From Anaspis maculata (lineage: Eukaryota > Arthropoda > Insecta > Coleoptera > Scraptiidae): a stretch of DNA of 64,000 bases. Both the position numbers and the translations under genes were made by a program. Where the stretch lies: contig OX421966.1 in assembly GCA_949128115.1 (NCBI GenBank), forward strand, positions 53,813,416 to 53,877,415, read 5' to 3'. A model generated the notes under the pieces. It saw only the letters and a list, made by a program, of their open reading frames with translations. It was not told the origin of the DNA and did no database searches. Shown piece by piece: positions 44,859 to 56,635 of this stretch. Position 1 is the stretch's first letter; every line of letters starts with the position of its first letter.

Positions 44859-46065
44859 TTAAACAGTGTTTTTGGAATAACAATGACCCTGTCAGGGTAC
44901 GAAATGTGACCGTAGTGGTCCAGTAGACCCTTGGCCGTTTGCCAAGCAACTCAAACACAAGGTCCTCTTCAAATTAAACGAGATATGGACCAAAATTTCC
45001 AGGCCGGCTCTGGTATTGGAGGAGTAATTTGATCAACACAGAGGAACTGAGGAAGCGAAATGGATATAAGAGGTACTTACGATAAATTTATACTGGGGCC
45101 AGATTTAAGCAGTTCACATTTGCAAAAAAAGGTGCCTCTTTCCTTCTTCAGAAGCAAATTCCTTGGCGAGTGCACACTTTTCTTGACGCGAGTTGTTTGA
45201 TGAGAACTCCAGGATAATCTGCCGCAGGCTTTCGGCTGTACCATCACAAACGGTTTACCTTTCCGCCTGCAAACTTTTTCATAGCTTCGATTGCCTATTT
45301 TTACTAATTTTGGATGGAAATACGGCGTGGCGTCATTTCTGCTGGTTCGATGTAAACAATGCAAATGTCAAATGTGGCGTTTGGCGTTGGCCGCGTTGAC
45401 GTGAAGTTGCCGCCAAGTGGAATGGTTATGAATCGGCAGCCAACTTCATGTTTGGTTAGAAATGAAAGATTCGGAAAAATTACAAGTTTCACCATAATAT
45501 AGAGGATATAGAATCTTCACCTATAATCAAAGCTGTTGAAAATTCGTTTGAAAAATGGCCCAGACACGATTCGTTCATAATCGACCTTTCTCGTGCAAGC
45601 CAGACCTTTCGCGTCAATCGCGTCATGCAAAGCAGATCCAGAGGTGACCCGATACAATTCGTGGGATTTTTAATAATTTTCGGAGCTGAATAGGTGATTT
45701 TTTGTTTTTTATGAGCATTCACCAATTTGTTTTCAATTTCCAGCAAAACGACTTGGGAATTTCTTTACATGACCGTGATCGTCTCTTCCGACTATCGATT
45801 TTCAACAGTCAGATTTGGAATTTTGACGTTTCTGGGCGCGGAATTGAGTGGAATTTTTTGACAGCTGACAGGAGCAGCATTTTGTTTGTATTTATTAACC
45901 AATCGACGTGCAATTTCAAATACACATATATCTACTTGTGACCGAAACTCATTTCCATTAGTTGAATTTGACATTTTGACGTTTCCGAGGCCGAAATTAA
46001 TTGATTTGTTTTTGACACATGCACATTGAGACGGGCGCCATCTACTTTTGCATTTTTAGCGCACT
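44859..46065. other. Stretch with overlapping unrecognised frames
   Basis: Frames of 60-95 codons on both strands (for example minus 45077-45364 and minus 45489-45746) show no domain I know and are not bounded by convincing splice sites. No repeat structure is evident, so this may be low-copy DNA. Confidence 0.3.
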
Positions 46066-46140
46066 TCTCCAAACGGGAAGGCGCTTTTGTCCTCGCTTTG
46101 TCCGTCCGTCCGTCCGTCCGTCCGTCCGTCACAGCATTTA
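46066..46140. repeat. (CCGT)n microsatellite at a repeat terminus
   Basis: About eight CCGT units (46098-46132) follow AAGGCGCTTTTGTCCTCGCT. The inverted counterpart lies at 56409-56470: GACGG units followed by AAAGTGAAGCTAAAAGCGCC. The shared flank shows that both come from one repeat family. Confidence 0.75.
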
Positions 46141-46164
46141 GTCCTAGGCGAAAAGGTTTTTGCG

Positions 46165-46900
46165 GAAAAAATTTACTCCATTGGGTAGCTCACGACCTTG
46201 TATCTCGAACCAAGAAAAATCTTGACGAAATAATAATAAACAATGACAATAATAACAATTTAGTGTGACGCGGCATCGCCGTTGAATGCTGCATTTCAGA
46301 AGCCGGCCTGATCTCGAAAGTTATCACATGCGAGGAAGTACCCGATCTTATCATTTTACCATAATACATATGTGGAGTTATATTTAGAGAATGATTTGAA
46401 CTTTATTTTAATGAAAATTTCACATCGGTGCGAGGTGCCGATTAGTAGTTATTAATTTTTGAAAATGACTCCGAAACTACGGCTCGGCCGCAAATGATTT
46501 ATTCGTTGCTTGCTGGTGCTTGATATCCTTTCCTCCGAACAAAACGAAATTCAATACAGGAAATATTTCAACTCGAATGGGTAGCTCATGGCCTTGGTAC
46601 GCGAATCAAGAAAAATTTTGCCGAAATAATCATGAACAATTACAAAAATAACATTTTGGTGTAGGGCGGCTTCGCCGATCAAGTGCTGGCATTCGCGGTA
46701 AGATGTAGAAAGTTGCGATATGCAGGCAACTACAATTTCTTAATGAAATACATCACTGCATGTACGGCATTATATTTAGAGAACAATTTGAACTTTCTTT
46801 TGACAAAAACCCCACTTCGATCCGACCGTTGGGTCAATTGTTATCAATTTTTGAAAACGACCGCAAAGCCACGGTTCGGCGCATATTACACGACCCTACA
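46165..46900 (+). repeat. Diverged head-to-tail duplication, about 405-bp spacing
   Basis: The blocks GGGTAGCTCA.G.CCTTG, CAAGAAAAAT.TTG.CGAAAT, TATATTTAGAGAA and GA.TTGAACTTT occur in the same order at 46180-46430 and 46580-46810. Each ends in a TATCAATTTTTGAAAA.GAC block. The copies are well diverged. No protein is recognised. Confidence 0.65.
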
Positions 46901-47479
46901 AATTTAAAATCAGACGTGCCGAAATAGTAATTGAACATTTTGAAATAGTCAATACTAGGTACCTGAAGGATAATGGCACTCAAATTACGAAAGATGTTCG
47001 CTCAATAACAAAAAAAAAAGTAGGTAGGTATCACTAAAAATCATGTGACAAGGCTACCATTTTTTCGGTCTTTCGATAAAAAAGAAATGTTCCAATTCAA
47101 AAGTGAACCCGATATTAGTGTTCAGGAGGTCGAAATCAGTTGGAGAACATTTTTTTATATAAGTAACAGAATGACGCTTATGTGGCCGGTTTGTCTGTCT
47201 GTCTGTCTGTCTGTCCGAGTCCGTGCAGAAATTAAGACGCTGTACTCCTTCTCGAGAATTGAAACAAGAGTCTTGGAACTTTTTTCCGATTAATAGCTGA
47301 TGTCCCCAAGGGTGGCCAATGGGCACTATTTTTGTTATCCATACATCGTTATCATTATTCTCAAAAAACAGAGATCTCCTGTGCACTTCGATGAAGTTTT
47401 CTCGGGAAATAAAGCTACAGCCCTTGAAGATTGAACTTTATCCGGTGGATAGCTTAGGTCCTCAAGGACCAAATAGGCA

Positions 47480-47900
47480 GGTTGGCTTTCATAATTCGGC
47501 CGCCATCTTGGCTGCCATATTGAAATTTCTTATTAGTGGAACGATTGCCATGAAACTTGAAACTTACCCTTGTCTAGTACGATCATTCTTATTTTCAAGC
47601 CAAATTTCATGATTGCCCCACCATCTTGGCCGCCATATTGAAATCTCTTATAAGTGGAAGGATTTTTATGAAACTTGAGAGTTACGCTTGTCTCGTACGA
47701 TCATTCCTATTTTCAAGCTGAGTTTCATAATTCTGCCGCCATCTTGGCTGCCATATTGAAATCTCTTGTTAGTGGAACGATTTTCATGAAACTTGGAACT
47801 TACCCTTGTCTAGTACGATCATTTTGATTTTCAAGCCGAATTTCATGATTCTGTCGATATTTTGGCCGCCATATTGCAATTTTTTGCCCAAGACGGTAGA
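47480..47900 (+). repeat. 122-bp tandem repeat, about 3.5 copies
   Basis: Each unit holds GCCGCCATCTTGGC.GCCATA, TTGAAAT.TCTTAT.AGTGGA, ATGAAACTTGAAACTTACCC and a TTGTCTAGTACGATCATTC block. Copies start near 47502, 47626, 47738 and 47860. The same unit occurs inverted at 55810-56165. Confidence 0.8.
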
Positions 47901-48039
47901 ACCCTAATCACTTAACATCTTGCGTTCACTAATCCTCCAAAAAGGAAGTGCGCTACTGAGCCTCATGCCCATGAGACATATTCGCTTGTTTGATGTATTT
48001 ACATGAAATTCTCCCTATTTGATAAATATCAAACAGCTA

Positions 48040-48690
48040 AATTTGACATTTTGACAGTTTCAAGGCCGCCATATTGAACTTTTGCATTTTCCAACAGATC
48101 GGATTGGGATTCTCAACTTACACCTGCTTTGGGTAGGTTATGGAGATGTGGTTGTTAAATTTCGATTTTCGACGTTTCAAATGGCCGCCATATCAAATTT
48201 TTGGATTTTTCAACTGATCGGATTGGGATTTTTAACTTGTACCTGCTTTGGATAGGCAATCGAGATGAATTTGTTGAATTTTGATTTTTGACGTTTCAAA
48301 AAGCCACCATATTGAAGTTTTTCTGCATTTTCCAACCAATCAGATTAAAATTTCCAACCTGTACTTGCTTTGGTATAGACAATCGAGATCCATCTGTCAA
48401 ATTTGACATTTTAACGTTTCAAAAGGCCGCCATATTGAACTTTTGCATTTTTCAACAGATCAGATTGGAATTTTCAGCCTGTACTTGCTTTAGTTAGGCA
48501 ATCGAGATGCATCAGTCAAATTTCAATTTTTGACGTCCCAGAAGACCGCCATATCTAATGAACTAATGAACTTTTGCATTTTTTAACTGATCCGATTGGG
48601 ATTTTTAACCTATACCTCAAAATGCGTCTGTCAAACTTTGATTTTTGACGTTTCAAGAGACCGTCATATAGGCGCTCTGCATATTTTGAA
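48040..48690 (+). repeat. 120-bp tandem repeat, about 5.5 copies
   Basis: The unit contains CGTTTCAAAAGGCCGCCATA, TTGAACTTTTGCATTTTCCA, ATCGGATTGGGATTTTTAAC and CTGTACCTGCTTTGG..AGGC. Successive copies start near 48060, 48172, 48291, 48415 and 48530, with a last degenerate copy near 48650 and an isolated relative near 49305. It is related in style, but not identical, to the 122-bp repeat beside it. Confidence 0.75.
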
Positions 48691-49879
48691 TATCCCGCCC
48701 GTTTCAGCATCCTCATGCGGCAGTCACGAACATAATATGTGTGAGGAAAATTGTCAATATTGAGATTTATAATTGTTGAAATTGACAATTGCAGGTGATA
48801 TGATTATTCAAATGGCATTGTTGTTATGGAAACAGATAACTTCCTGCAGCAAGTGTACACAAAATCGCACTTCTGGCGCTGAAGCAAATTCGCCGAGTGC
48901 TTATTGAACTTTTCTATTTTTCAACCGATTAAGATTTCAAGCCTATTCGCGATTTTAACTACCGATGAGGGCGCTGTAAACAATATGGGGGATTGTAAGT
49001 TGTTCTGTCACCTGTCATCGTGCGTTGTATAACGGTTGTAGGTATTATTTGCGGTATTTGAGTTAATAATTAGTATTGATCGCTATTCAGAAAAAGTTAA
49101 TTTTCTTGAGTAACTCGATCACCTATACAAGAATCCTCACAATTCGTGCGAACGTCACTGGTTATTTGACAGAAGCGACAGAACTGAGATGACGTAAAAA
49201 CTTACAAACTCACTTCGCGATTTTAGCCGCCAGAGGGCGTCTAGATTTTTGAAATCGCGAGATAAGAAGACAATCGAGATCCATCTGATAAATTCAGCTT
49301 TTTGACATTTGCAATGCCGCCATATCAAACTTTTGTATTTCTTACCAGATTCCAATGAGATTTTAAACAAATGAGTACTTAGTCAAGATGGACAATCGAA
49401 ATGCATTTGTCAAATTCAACATTTTGCACATACTTTTATTTCATCTCAATTTTTCCCTCACATATTGAAAAAGGCTCCTAAGTAACACAAATACACGGTT
49501 CTTCTTGTTTTTCCACTATACAGTGTCTTCCACGGCAGAGCCTTTTTCACGGTTCAGGTTTTCATAACTCACATCGTCGCTTTCATTTTCAAAATTGTGG
49601 TACTTCATCAATGTTTCTAGTATTTTTAGTCCCTACCTTGAACAAAAGTAGAAATACATATCAATTAACAAAATAATGGTGTATCGATTTTCCCCGACAA
49701 CTCTTCACCGACCAGACACTACCCACTGACATGCGTTTCGTTCACAATAGAACCCTACAAGTCGAGGCAGAAATTTCAAAACACGCGAATAACAAACATC
49801 TTTTCGAATTCATGTTACTCTTACACAGTCAGTTGGTTACGGCTCTTGGAAAACTTCATCTGACCAAAACACTATCGAC

Positions 49880-50400
49880 GGACATGCATAAAATTACTGA
49901 ACTCGCCAAGGGAAAACCTGACATCTGTCCAAAACAACGGAAAATCAACATCATGTAAACAGTTCCCTTTCTTCTTGTCCGGTGTTAGTGGAACAAATTC
50001 CCTGTCTACTTTTCAACCAATGCTGTCACCCAGGCGACGGCTTGCCGGCGCCGGTGACAGCTAGTCAGATTTAAAGTATGACAAGCTAAATGATTTGATA
50101 CAGGCGATGAAAACGCACTTACTTACGCGAAAATCCGACACGGCATTGCAAAATAAGCTATCACGATCTAGACAAGGCGATAAAACCCTAAATCAATTTG
50201 GTATAGAACCAGGGGACTTATTTGTTAATCTAACCATTTTGCAAGCAAGCGGCATTCATGATGCCGCTTCAAAATTTTGAAGCCTATCAATGATACAACA
50301 TTCGGCCTGCTTTCTCGCCAAGGCCAAATGTTCGACCCTCTACAAACACTCAGCTTAGCTGTGCTACTTGCTACAGGCTTCCTCAAACTTTCTTTTCAGT
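49880..50400 (+). pseudogene. LTR-retrotransposon gag fragment
   Basis: The frame at 50095-50280 reads AMKTHLLTRKSDTALQNKLS, then SRQGDKTLNQFGIEPGDLFV and NLTILQASG. In another frame it goes on with KPINDTT. The order 'LL.R..D.ALQ.KL...RQG..T...FG.E...LF..LT..QA.G...A...(P)IN' fits the capsid region of insect Ty3-type gag proteins. A stop and a frameshift separate the parts. The upstream 49880-49995 repeat also occurs at 4985-5110. No pol was found nearby. Confidence 0.5.
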
Positions 50401-51858
50401 TATTAGAAATACTAAACCTTTGGCCCCAATTGGCCAATAAATTATCCCGCGGTTAAACCAGCCCGCTGCAGTACAGGCCCCGTCAGGCAGGTATAATTAA
50501 AGGAAAACGAAGCGGATATTCGACTCTTCATTGGTGCGTTCTCCATTACAACCAGGAATTCATCAAGATCATGTGTCAATTAAGCTTTTCAGCCGCAGCG
50601 CCACCCATACACGTCGGCAATGATTGCAAGGCATTCATCACTACTACCACCTGTAAATCTCCCACATTACACCCACACTCCATGCCTTGCAAATGCAACT
50701 CCCTTTTTGGATTCTACTCCCATCACGCTTGTTGCATTTTCTCCTTTTTACAATCCACAGCACCGATGCCACAACCACGAGCGCCATCAGCATCGATCAA
50801 ACGGAAATAGACTTTCATTCCATTATTTCAATCGAAAGATTTGCCATTGCAAGGACATAAAACCGATGATAATCTCGTAAACGTCGTCGTCGGCGGCGGC
50901 TTAAAGGAACGAGAAGAGAAAGGCCCGAAGAGGGTGGATCGTAAAAGAGATACGGGCGCGCACACACACACGTACCCATAGTTTCAAAGGAAAATTCCTG
51001 AACGGCAGTGAAATTTTGGCGGCACACGGAAACATTTTGCGGGGAATGTCTTCGAGGCTGGATGCGCCGCTAGTCCGTGACAAATCCCGAAGGATGTAAT
51101 CAGAAGCCAGAACTTCTTGACTGCGTTTAATTCAACAGCTTTTCAGGTCGATGACTTACGAAGATTTTTTTCGAGAGCAGCATTTAGGATTTTATGTCCA
51201 GTTCTCTAGTTTTATTATGTTATTTACGTTTTTATACCGTCTTGCAAGTTGAAGCGCGATGGGAATCGAGTAAACAGGATAAGAGAATGCGTAACATCAG
51301 GGGGTGGTATTATGCGCTGACGGCAGCACTTTTCATCAAGTCGTTTTCTAAAGTTTAAGTGGAGACATGCGAAGGTTGATTTTGATGTCCCATTGAGATT
51401 TGGTTATAAAACCGTATTATACAGACGCTTTTTAGATTGGACGTAATTTGGAACGAGCATGTTGTGTAACTTGGTCTCTGGAGGGGGGTCGAAACAAAAT
51501 GTGATTGGACTATTAGAGGAATTGATCTCATCCATTTCGGTTCGAGGCTAGGTTTCAGGTTTCTTATTGCGTTAATCGGTCATAATTGTATACGCTGTTC
51601 ACAATTAGGTATTGGGGGATAGCTTGCATCGGCCTGGGCAAGCCTGGGCCTAAGCGAAAGCTTCGCAAAGGTTTTTTTAGTTAGTCATGAGAATCTAAAC
51701 TATGAGTGTCGATGGAAATCCTGCTTAGGATTATGTTTTTTCGTTGTTTTAGACAGATGGAGATTTTCGCTTTGCAAGTTTTGCAAGCGATACGCATGTC
51801 AGTAAGTGGTATGTGGTCAGTTGAAATTTAAAAAAAAAACAAACAATTATTGATGGTG
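50401..51858. other. Low-repeat stretch, nothing coding recognised
   Basis: There is a short CG-rich triplet run (GTCGTCGTCGGCGGCGGC near 50883) and a CACACACACA tract near 50961. Frames of 60-86 codons overlap on both strands and share no motif. No palindromes or tandem repeats were seen, so this may be old unique intron. Confidence 0.35.
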
Positions 51859-51860
51859 TA

Positions 51861-53455
51861 CCGGGTGGGCCATAAAAAACCGTGCTCGGAACTTTTCCTT
51901 CTAAAATTTTTATTTCGCCACCGATTTTATCGAACTTTTCAGCATTGGATAGCCAATTGAATAGGCTATCATTTCTGTATTACAAAATGGCCGACATATT
52001 AAAATTCAAGATGACCAAAATAATTGAAAATAGGCCTTCATTTGTTCTCATTGCTTTTTATTGAAAGTTACCAGAAAGTCAAAACCAATAATGTATTATG
52101 AAGGAATAGACCTTTCTTGTCAATTCAAGACCACAACCAGTAAAATCGGGTCATCGGCTAAGGAGCTATTGCGAGCTGAAGCGAAGCCTACTTTCCATTT
52201 TTTTCATCTCCGCATAATTGATCAAAATTTAGGTATCCTGTCCGCCAATCCGCCATTTGCTCATTTCTCAACCGATTTTTTTAAATTTGGTAATAATGGC
52301 TAGCCAATTGGACCGGCTATCTTTTTCATATGAGAGAACGACGTACATTTTAAAATCCAAGATGGCGGGAGCAATTGAAAATAGAATTTCTTTTGTCTGT
52401 ATTGCTTTTTAATAAAAATTAGCAGAAAGTCAAAACCAATAATTATTATGAAGGAATAGGCCTTCCTTGACAATCCAAGACCGCAACCAATCAGATCGGG
52501 TCATCTGTAGGAGCTACGGCAAGTTGAAGCGAAGCCTACCTACTGGTTCCTTCATTCCCGCATAAATGACCCAAATTTAGGATTCCTGCCCGCCATATCC
52601 TCATTTTCCAACCGATTTCTTCAAGTTTGGTATCAATGGCTAGCCAATTGGACAGGCTGCCGTTTCCATATAAGAAAATGGCCAACATGTCAAAATTCAA
52701 GAAGACGGAAACTGTTGAAAATGTAATTTCAACGTCCTTTAATCGTCCTTGTTGGAATAGAAAAACGGAAAGTACGCTTGGCTTCAACCGGCCGTAGTTC
52801 CTCATTAGATGAACCGATTTGATTGGTTGCTGTCTTGAATTGTCGAGGAAGGTCTATTCCTTCATAATAATCGTTAGTTTTGACTTTCTGTTCATTTTAT
52901 TAAAAAGCAATGAAGACAAAAGAAATTCTATTTTCAATTGCTTCTGCCATCTTGGATTTTGACAGGTCTGTCATTATTCATATGGAAAAGGTTGCCTGTC
53001 CAATTGGCTAGCCATTGATATATAAATTTGAGAAAATTGGTTGAGAAATGAGCGTATGACGGATTGGCGGGCGGATACCTAAATTTGGGTCAATTATGCG
53101 GAAATGGGAAAAATTTAAAGTAGGCTTCACTTCAACTCGCAATAGCTCCTCAGTAGATGACCCGATTTCATTGGTTGTGGTCTTGAATTGACAAGGAAGC
53201 TCTATTCCTTCATAATACATTATTGGTTTTTACTTTTTGTCCTGGTAACTTCCAATAAAAAGCAACAAGAACAAAAGAAGGCCTATTTTCAATTGTTTTT
53301 GCCATCTTGAATTTTGGTATGTCGGCCATTTTGAAATACAGAAATGATAGCATATTCAATTGGCTATCCAATGCTGGAAAGTTTGATAAAGTCGGTGGCG
53401 GAATAAAAATGTTAGAAGGGAAAATTCAGAGCACGGTTTTTTATGGCCCACCCGG
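51861..53455. mobile_element. 1.6-kb palindromic MITE, CCGGGTGGGCC family
   Basis: The inverted ends CCGGGTGGGCCATAAAAAAC and the complement at 53436-53455 are flanked by TA (51859-51860 and 53456-53457). The arms include CCGTGCTC, TTATTTCGCCACCGA and repeated GCTAGCCAATTGGACAGGCT blocks. Three diverged subrepeats of about 310 bases lie within each half (51940-52240, 52250-52550 and so on). The centre is near 52670. Confidence 0.8.
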
Positions 53456-54597
53456 TAGCTAAATCGTTTTATACTCCCTCTCGATTTTTCTACGTGTCAA
53501 GTACATCGCTAGCGACATCTTTTAACCATGGAGTGAATTTGAATACCACACGCTCAACTTCAAATCCACTTATTGATTTTTCCTCCGCGTGTTTTCGACC
53601 CGTACAAGCGGTGCGCTTCAGTTGTTTGAAAGAAATAAACGTAGGCAGTTTTTACTTTTTCCTTTAGTATCATTGTATCATGTATTATCACTTTTCTATA
53701 CACTCAAGATTTATTCAGAGGATATGAGCAAGGATTTGGTCGAGTTATGGGATTATCCGGAATTTTTGTAAAAGAAAAAGCTAACAATAATAGTGCTATT
53801 CTGTAAAAAATTACATTCCATAAACGCTCTGTTATGTGAAAATTCCTGTCGGCCATTGGCTGTTGCCTAGGTAATAACAGCGTAACAGAGCCTTCATGGA
53901 ATGTAATTTTTTATGAATCGCACCATCAATTTGATATCCAGCAATAATTTTTGCCTGCGGCGTGCGCCAGGAGACTGCGCCCTCTGATGGACTCCCCCCT
54001 ATCCTTCCCACTTGCATTTTGACGTGTTCTTTGTCAAACATGGTCACCCCAGACATGCCAAGTGTCAAAAAGATGTATTTTAATTCGGGGCCCGAAACGT
54101 CATAATTTCAAATTTGACATAAGCAGATCGATTGCCAAACACAAGTGTGTTGGCAATTCATCGTCGATTGGTTGAATAATGCAAAAGAATACGACAACTG
54201 TCCCGGATGTCAAAAAGATTGATAAAACTCCGGCCCCTGACCAAAACAAATCGTTGACAAAACAGGAACAGGCACGTATTAAGGATTCCAATCCTAGTTG
54301 TTCTATTGCAAATTGAAAAAGAAAATTGCGGACGTCCACAGATTGAATAATTACAACTCATGTTGCAAATTGAAATGCAAAATAACGGATTCGGTCGTCT
54401 GGGTGCTTTGGAAAAGTAATGGCGGGTACGATCAGAGCCGATCAGACGCGATGTCATTCGGCCCACTTTCCCAACGAATTTTTCATGAATTTCCACTGCA
54501 AATATAGGAAAAATAATAGCGGACGATTATTCCAGCTGCTTTCCTTTATTTTATTGGAGAAGATGCAATTTTCCGATTTTATTTTCGATCTTATATG
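53456..54597. other. Spacer with one hairpin
   Basis: A hairpin with 30-base arms (AAAAAATTACATTCCATAAA at 53805-53834 against 53883-53912, few mismatches) is a small MITE-like insertion. The remainder has short unrecognised frames. Bases near 54160-54180 (ATTGGTTGAATAATGCAAAAG) resemble the inverted 120-bp tandem unit of 48040-48690. Confidence 0.45.
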
Positions 54598-54739
54598 CAG
54601 AGGCGTATCAACGCGTGGGGGGCAAGTGGGGCACGTGCTATAGGCGCAAATGAGAGGAAAAGATGAAAATGTAAAAAATAAAAAAAAATTAGATAAACGA
54701 ATCAAAAACCAAGTTCTTTAAACTTAATGTAATTATATA

Positions 54740-55183
54740 CAGGTGTCTCAAAACTCGCGCTTCAAAGAAAATGAGGAAAACTAGATGGCAGTCAGATGTA
54801 TAATACCGAGGGAAAAAAATCTACCTCAAATGGTATTTGAGAAAAGACAGAGTTAAGTTAACCAATCAGAGACCTGTACATTTGAGGTGTGTTGCCTCAA
54901 TAACAAGTTGCTAGGTTCAAGTATTCCAAATCTGGCAGTGTCACAATTACAGTGAGACAAACATTTATTGCAAAATGACAGGCAGTTGGTATTACTTTCA
55001 AAACTTAGCAACCGGTTAAATGTTGCGAATTCACCTCGAATTGACCCTCCGAGATTGGTGAATTTAAAAAACCATGACTCCTTCATGCAAGCAGCAATAA
55101 AAAAAATTCTTTCGTTTTCTGGGATCCCATTGTCCTCGGCACCATGTCAGTGTTCTCTGGAGCGCAAGTTTTGAGACACTCTG
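54740..55183. mobile_element. 444-bp MITE, CAGGTGTCTCAAAACT ends
   Basis: The inverted ends CAGGTGTCTCAAAACTCGCG and the complement of CAGAGTGTCTCAAAACTTGC are flanked by TA (54738-54739 and 55184-55185). Inner arms include a CATGGTTTTTTAAATTCAC-type block. It is nested in the hAT-like element, so it is younger than that one. No coding capacity. Confidence 0.8.
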
Positions 55184-55333
55184 TATAATTTAGATGTTTG
55201 AACTGTTGGGCGCAATTCGTGTGAGCAATAACTGACAAGCGAAATGGAATTAGAGAAAGGGGGAAAAACCAAAACAATTACATTGAAACAGACGATCGAC
55301 TTTTTCATCTGATCTAGGTATAACCTATAACAG

Positions 55334-55462
55334 GGGCCCTATTTTCGGAACCAGGCATCAGCTCATCAGGTGATGTAGCCTAGGTGACAGCCAATCACAG
55401 CCCTGGTTGCCCAGCAACTTCGCATGGGAACGGATCACACGTCTCCCAATAATAGGGCCCCA
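55334..55462. repeat. Small GGGGCCCTATT inverted-repeat element
   Basis: CAGGGGCCCTATT near 55331-55344 pairs with AATAGGGCCCCAG near 55450-55463. The interior has partly mirrored GTGATGTAGCC/CCAATCACAG words. It lies inside the hAT-like element and no target duplication was resolved. Confidence 0.5.
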
Positions 55463-55799
55463 GGGGAGCCCAATTTGTAATTGGCCCACCTGAACTCTGA
55501 AAAACTGCCTGAGGCGCATTTCCCAGGGTTTCTTATTCAGGGGTGCAATTTTCATGTTTTGCCCTAGGCGCAATTTACCCTAGATACGCCACTGCTTATA
55601 TGTCGGACAAAATCGTATCATAGCAGGCTGTGACGCTTGACATGACAAAATTAATAATGAACCCCAGAAGTGTCGGCAAGTTTTAATTCTGAGGAGAAGG
55701 TTGAACAAGCGAATATGCCTCACGGGCGTGAGACGCAGTAGTGCACTTCGTTTTTAATAGATTAGTGAATGCAAGATGGTAATCAATCAGGGTTCTGTC

Positions 55800-56170
55800 G
55801 TTATTTGAGCTAAAATTCGGATATGGCGGCCAAAATAGCGGCAGAATCATATAGTTCTACTAGACAAGGGTGAGTTCCAAGTTTCATGAAAATCGTTCCA
55901 CTTATAAGAGATTTTAATATGGCGCCCAAGATGGCGGCGGAATGTTGAAATTCAACTAAAAAATAAGAATGATCATACGGAACAAGGGTGAATTCCAAGT
56001 TCCATGAAAATCGTTTTACTTATAAGAAACTCCAGTATGGCGGCCAAGATGGCGGAAGAATCATGAAATTCGGCTTGTAAATAAGAATGATCTCACTAGA
56101 CAATAGTTAGTTCCAAGTTTCATGAAAATCGTTACCTCAAGAGATTTTCAATATGGCGACCAATATGGCG
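55800..56170 (-). repeat. Inverted copies of the 122-bp repeat
   Basis: About three units, in reverse orientation to 47480-47900, carry ATGGCGGCCAAGATGGCGG, TTCCAAGTTTCATGAAAATC and ACTTATAAGA words. They form part of the right arm of the 9-kb inverted domain. Confidence 0.8.
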
Positions 56171-56635
56171 TAAGCGTATCAATTGTCTTAAATCGGATGT
56201 ATCTTGATGACTTGATGTGGTTCACAATACATTGCCTGCAAATTTTATTCCAATCGGATCACTTTTCGAGAAATTCAAAATTGCGAATCAAAGATGGCGG
56301 CAAAGTAACAAAAAACCAAAAGTCAACTTGGCATCCTGGACATAAATGTAGGTACTATTGATCAACACACCACATCAATATCTCTTTCCTGAGCAGTTAT
56401 CCCGGGTGCGGACGGACAGACGGACGGACGGACGGACGGACAAAGTGAAGCTAAAAGCGCCTTCCTCCCATTTTTTGGGAAAGTGTACTAAATAAAGTGA
56501 GGAACTGAGATAAAATATTGTATGCATTTGATCTGATTTGTAATCCGGGGTGAACCCCATCAATTTCAGAGGCGCTGTAGGTCTACAAACCGCCTCAAGA
56601 GTTGCCAAGTTCATGTTTAATTTCAAAACTAGGGT

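Larger units (their letters stand above)
54598..55594. mobile_element. 997-bp hAT-like element with perfect 8-bp target duplication
   Basis: CTTATATG lies at 54590-54597 and 55595-55602, directly outside the ends. The TIR is CAGAGGCGTATC on the left and the complement of CAGTGGCGTATC on the right, with a further shared GGCGCAAAT/AATTGCGCC subterminal block. An 8-bp target and CAG-type TIR are typical of hAT. No transposase is encoded. A 444-bp TA-flanked MITE (54740-55183) and a smaller hairpin (55334-55462) lie inside. Confidence 0.8.
47190..56445. repeat. 9-kb domain with inverted repeat arms
   Basis: Left arm (about 47190-48010): GTCTGTCTGTCTGTC with GAGTCCGTGCAG, then three to four 122-bp repeats, then ACCCTAATCACTTAACATC and a CATGAGACATATTCGCTTGTT block. 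Right arm (about 55690-56445): the same blocks in reverse order and orientation (AACAAGCGAATATG near 55702, ATCAGGGTTCTGTCG near 55787, inverted 122-bp repeats, then CGGACAGACGGACGG). The interior, about 7.7 kb, holds tandem repeats, a gag relic and several MITEs. It is either one large element with long inverted termini or two copies of a repeat in opposite orientation. Confidence 0.55.

Noticed and set aside
45077..45746. Minus-strand frames as exons of an unknown gene
   Set aside because: There is no family resemblance, no consistent splice signals, and opposite-strand frames overlap them.
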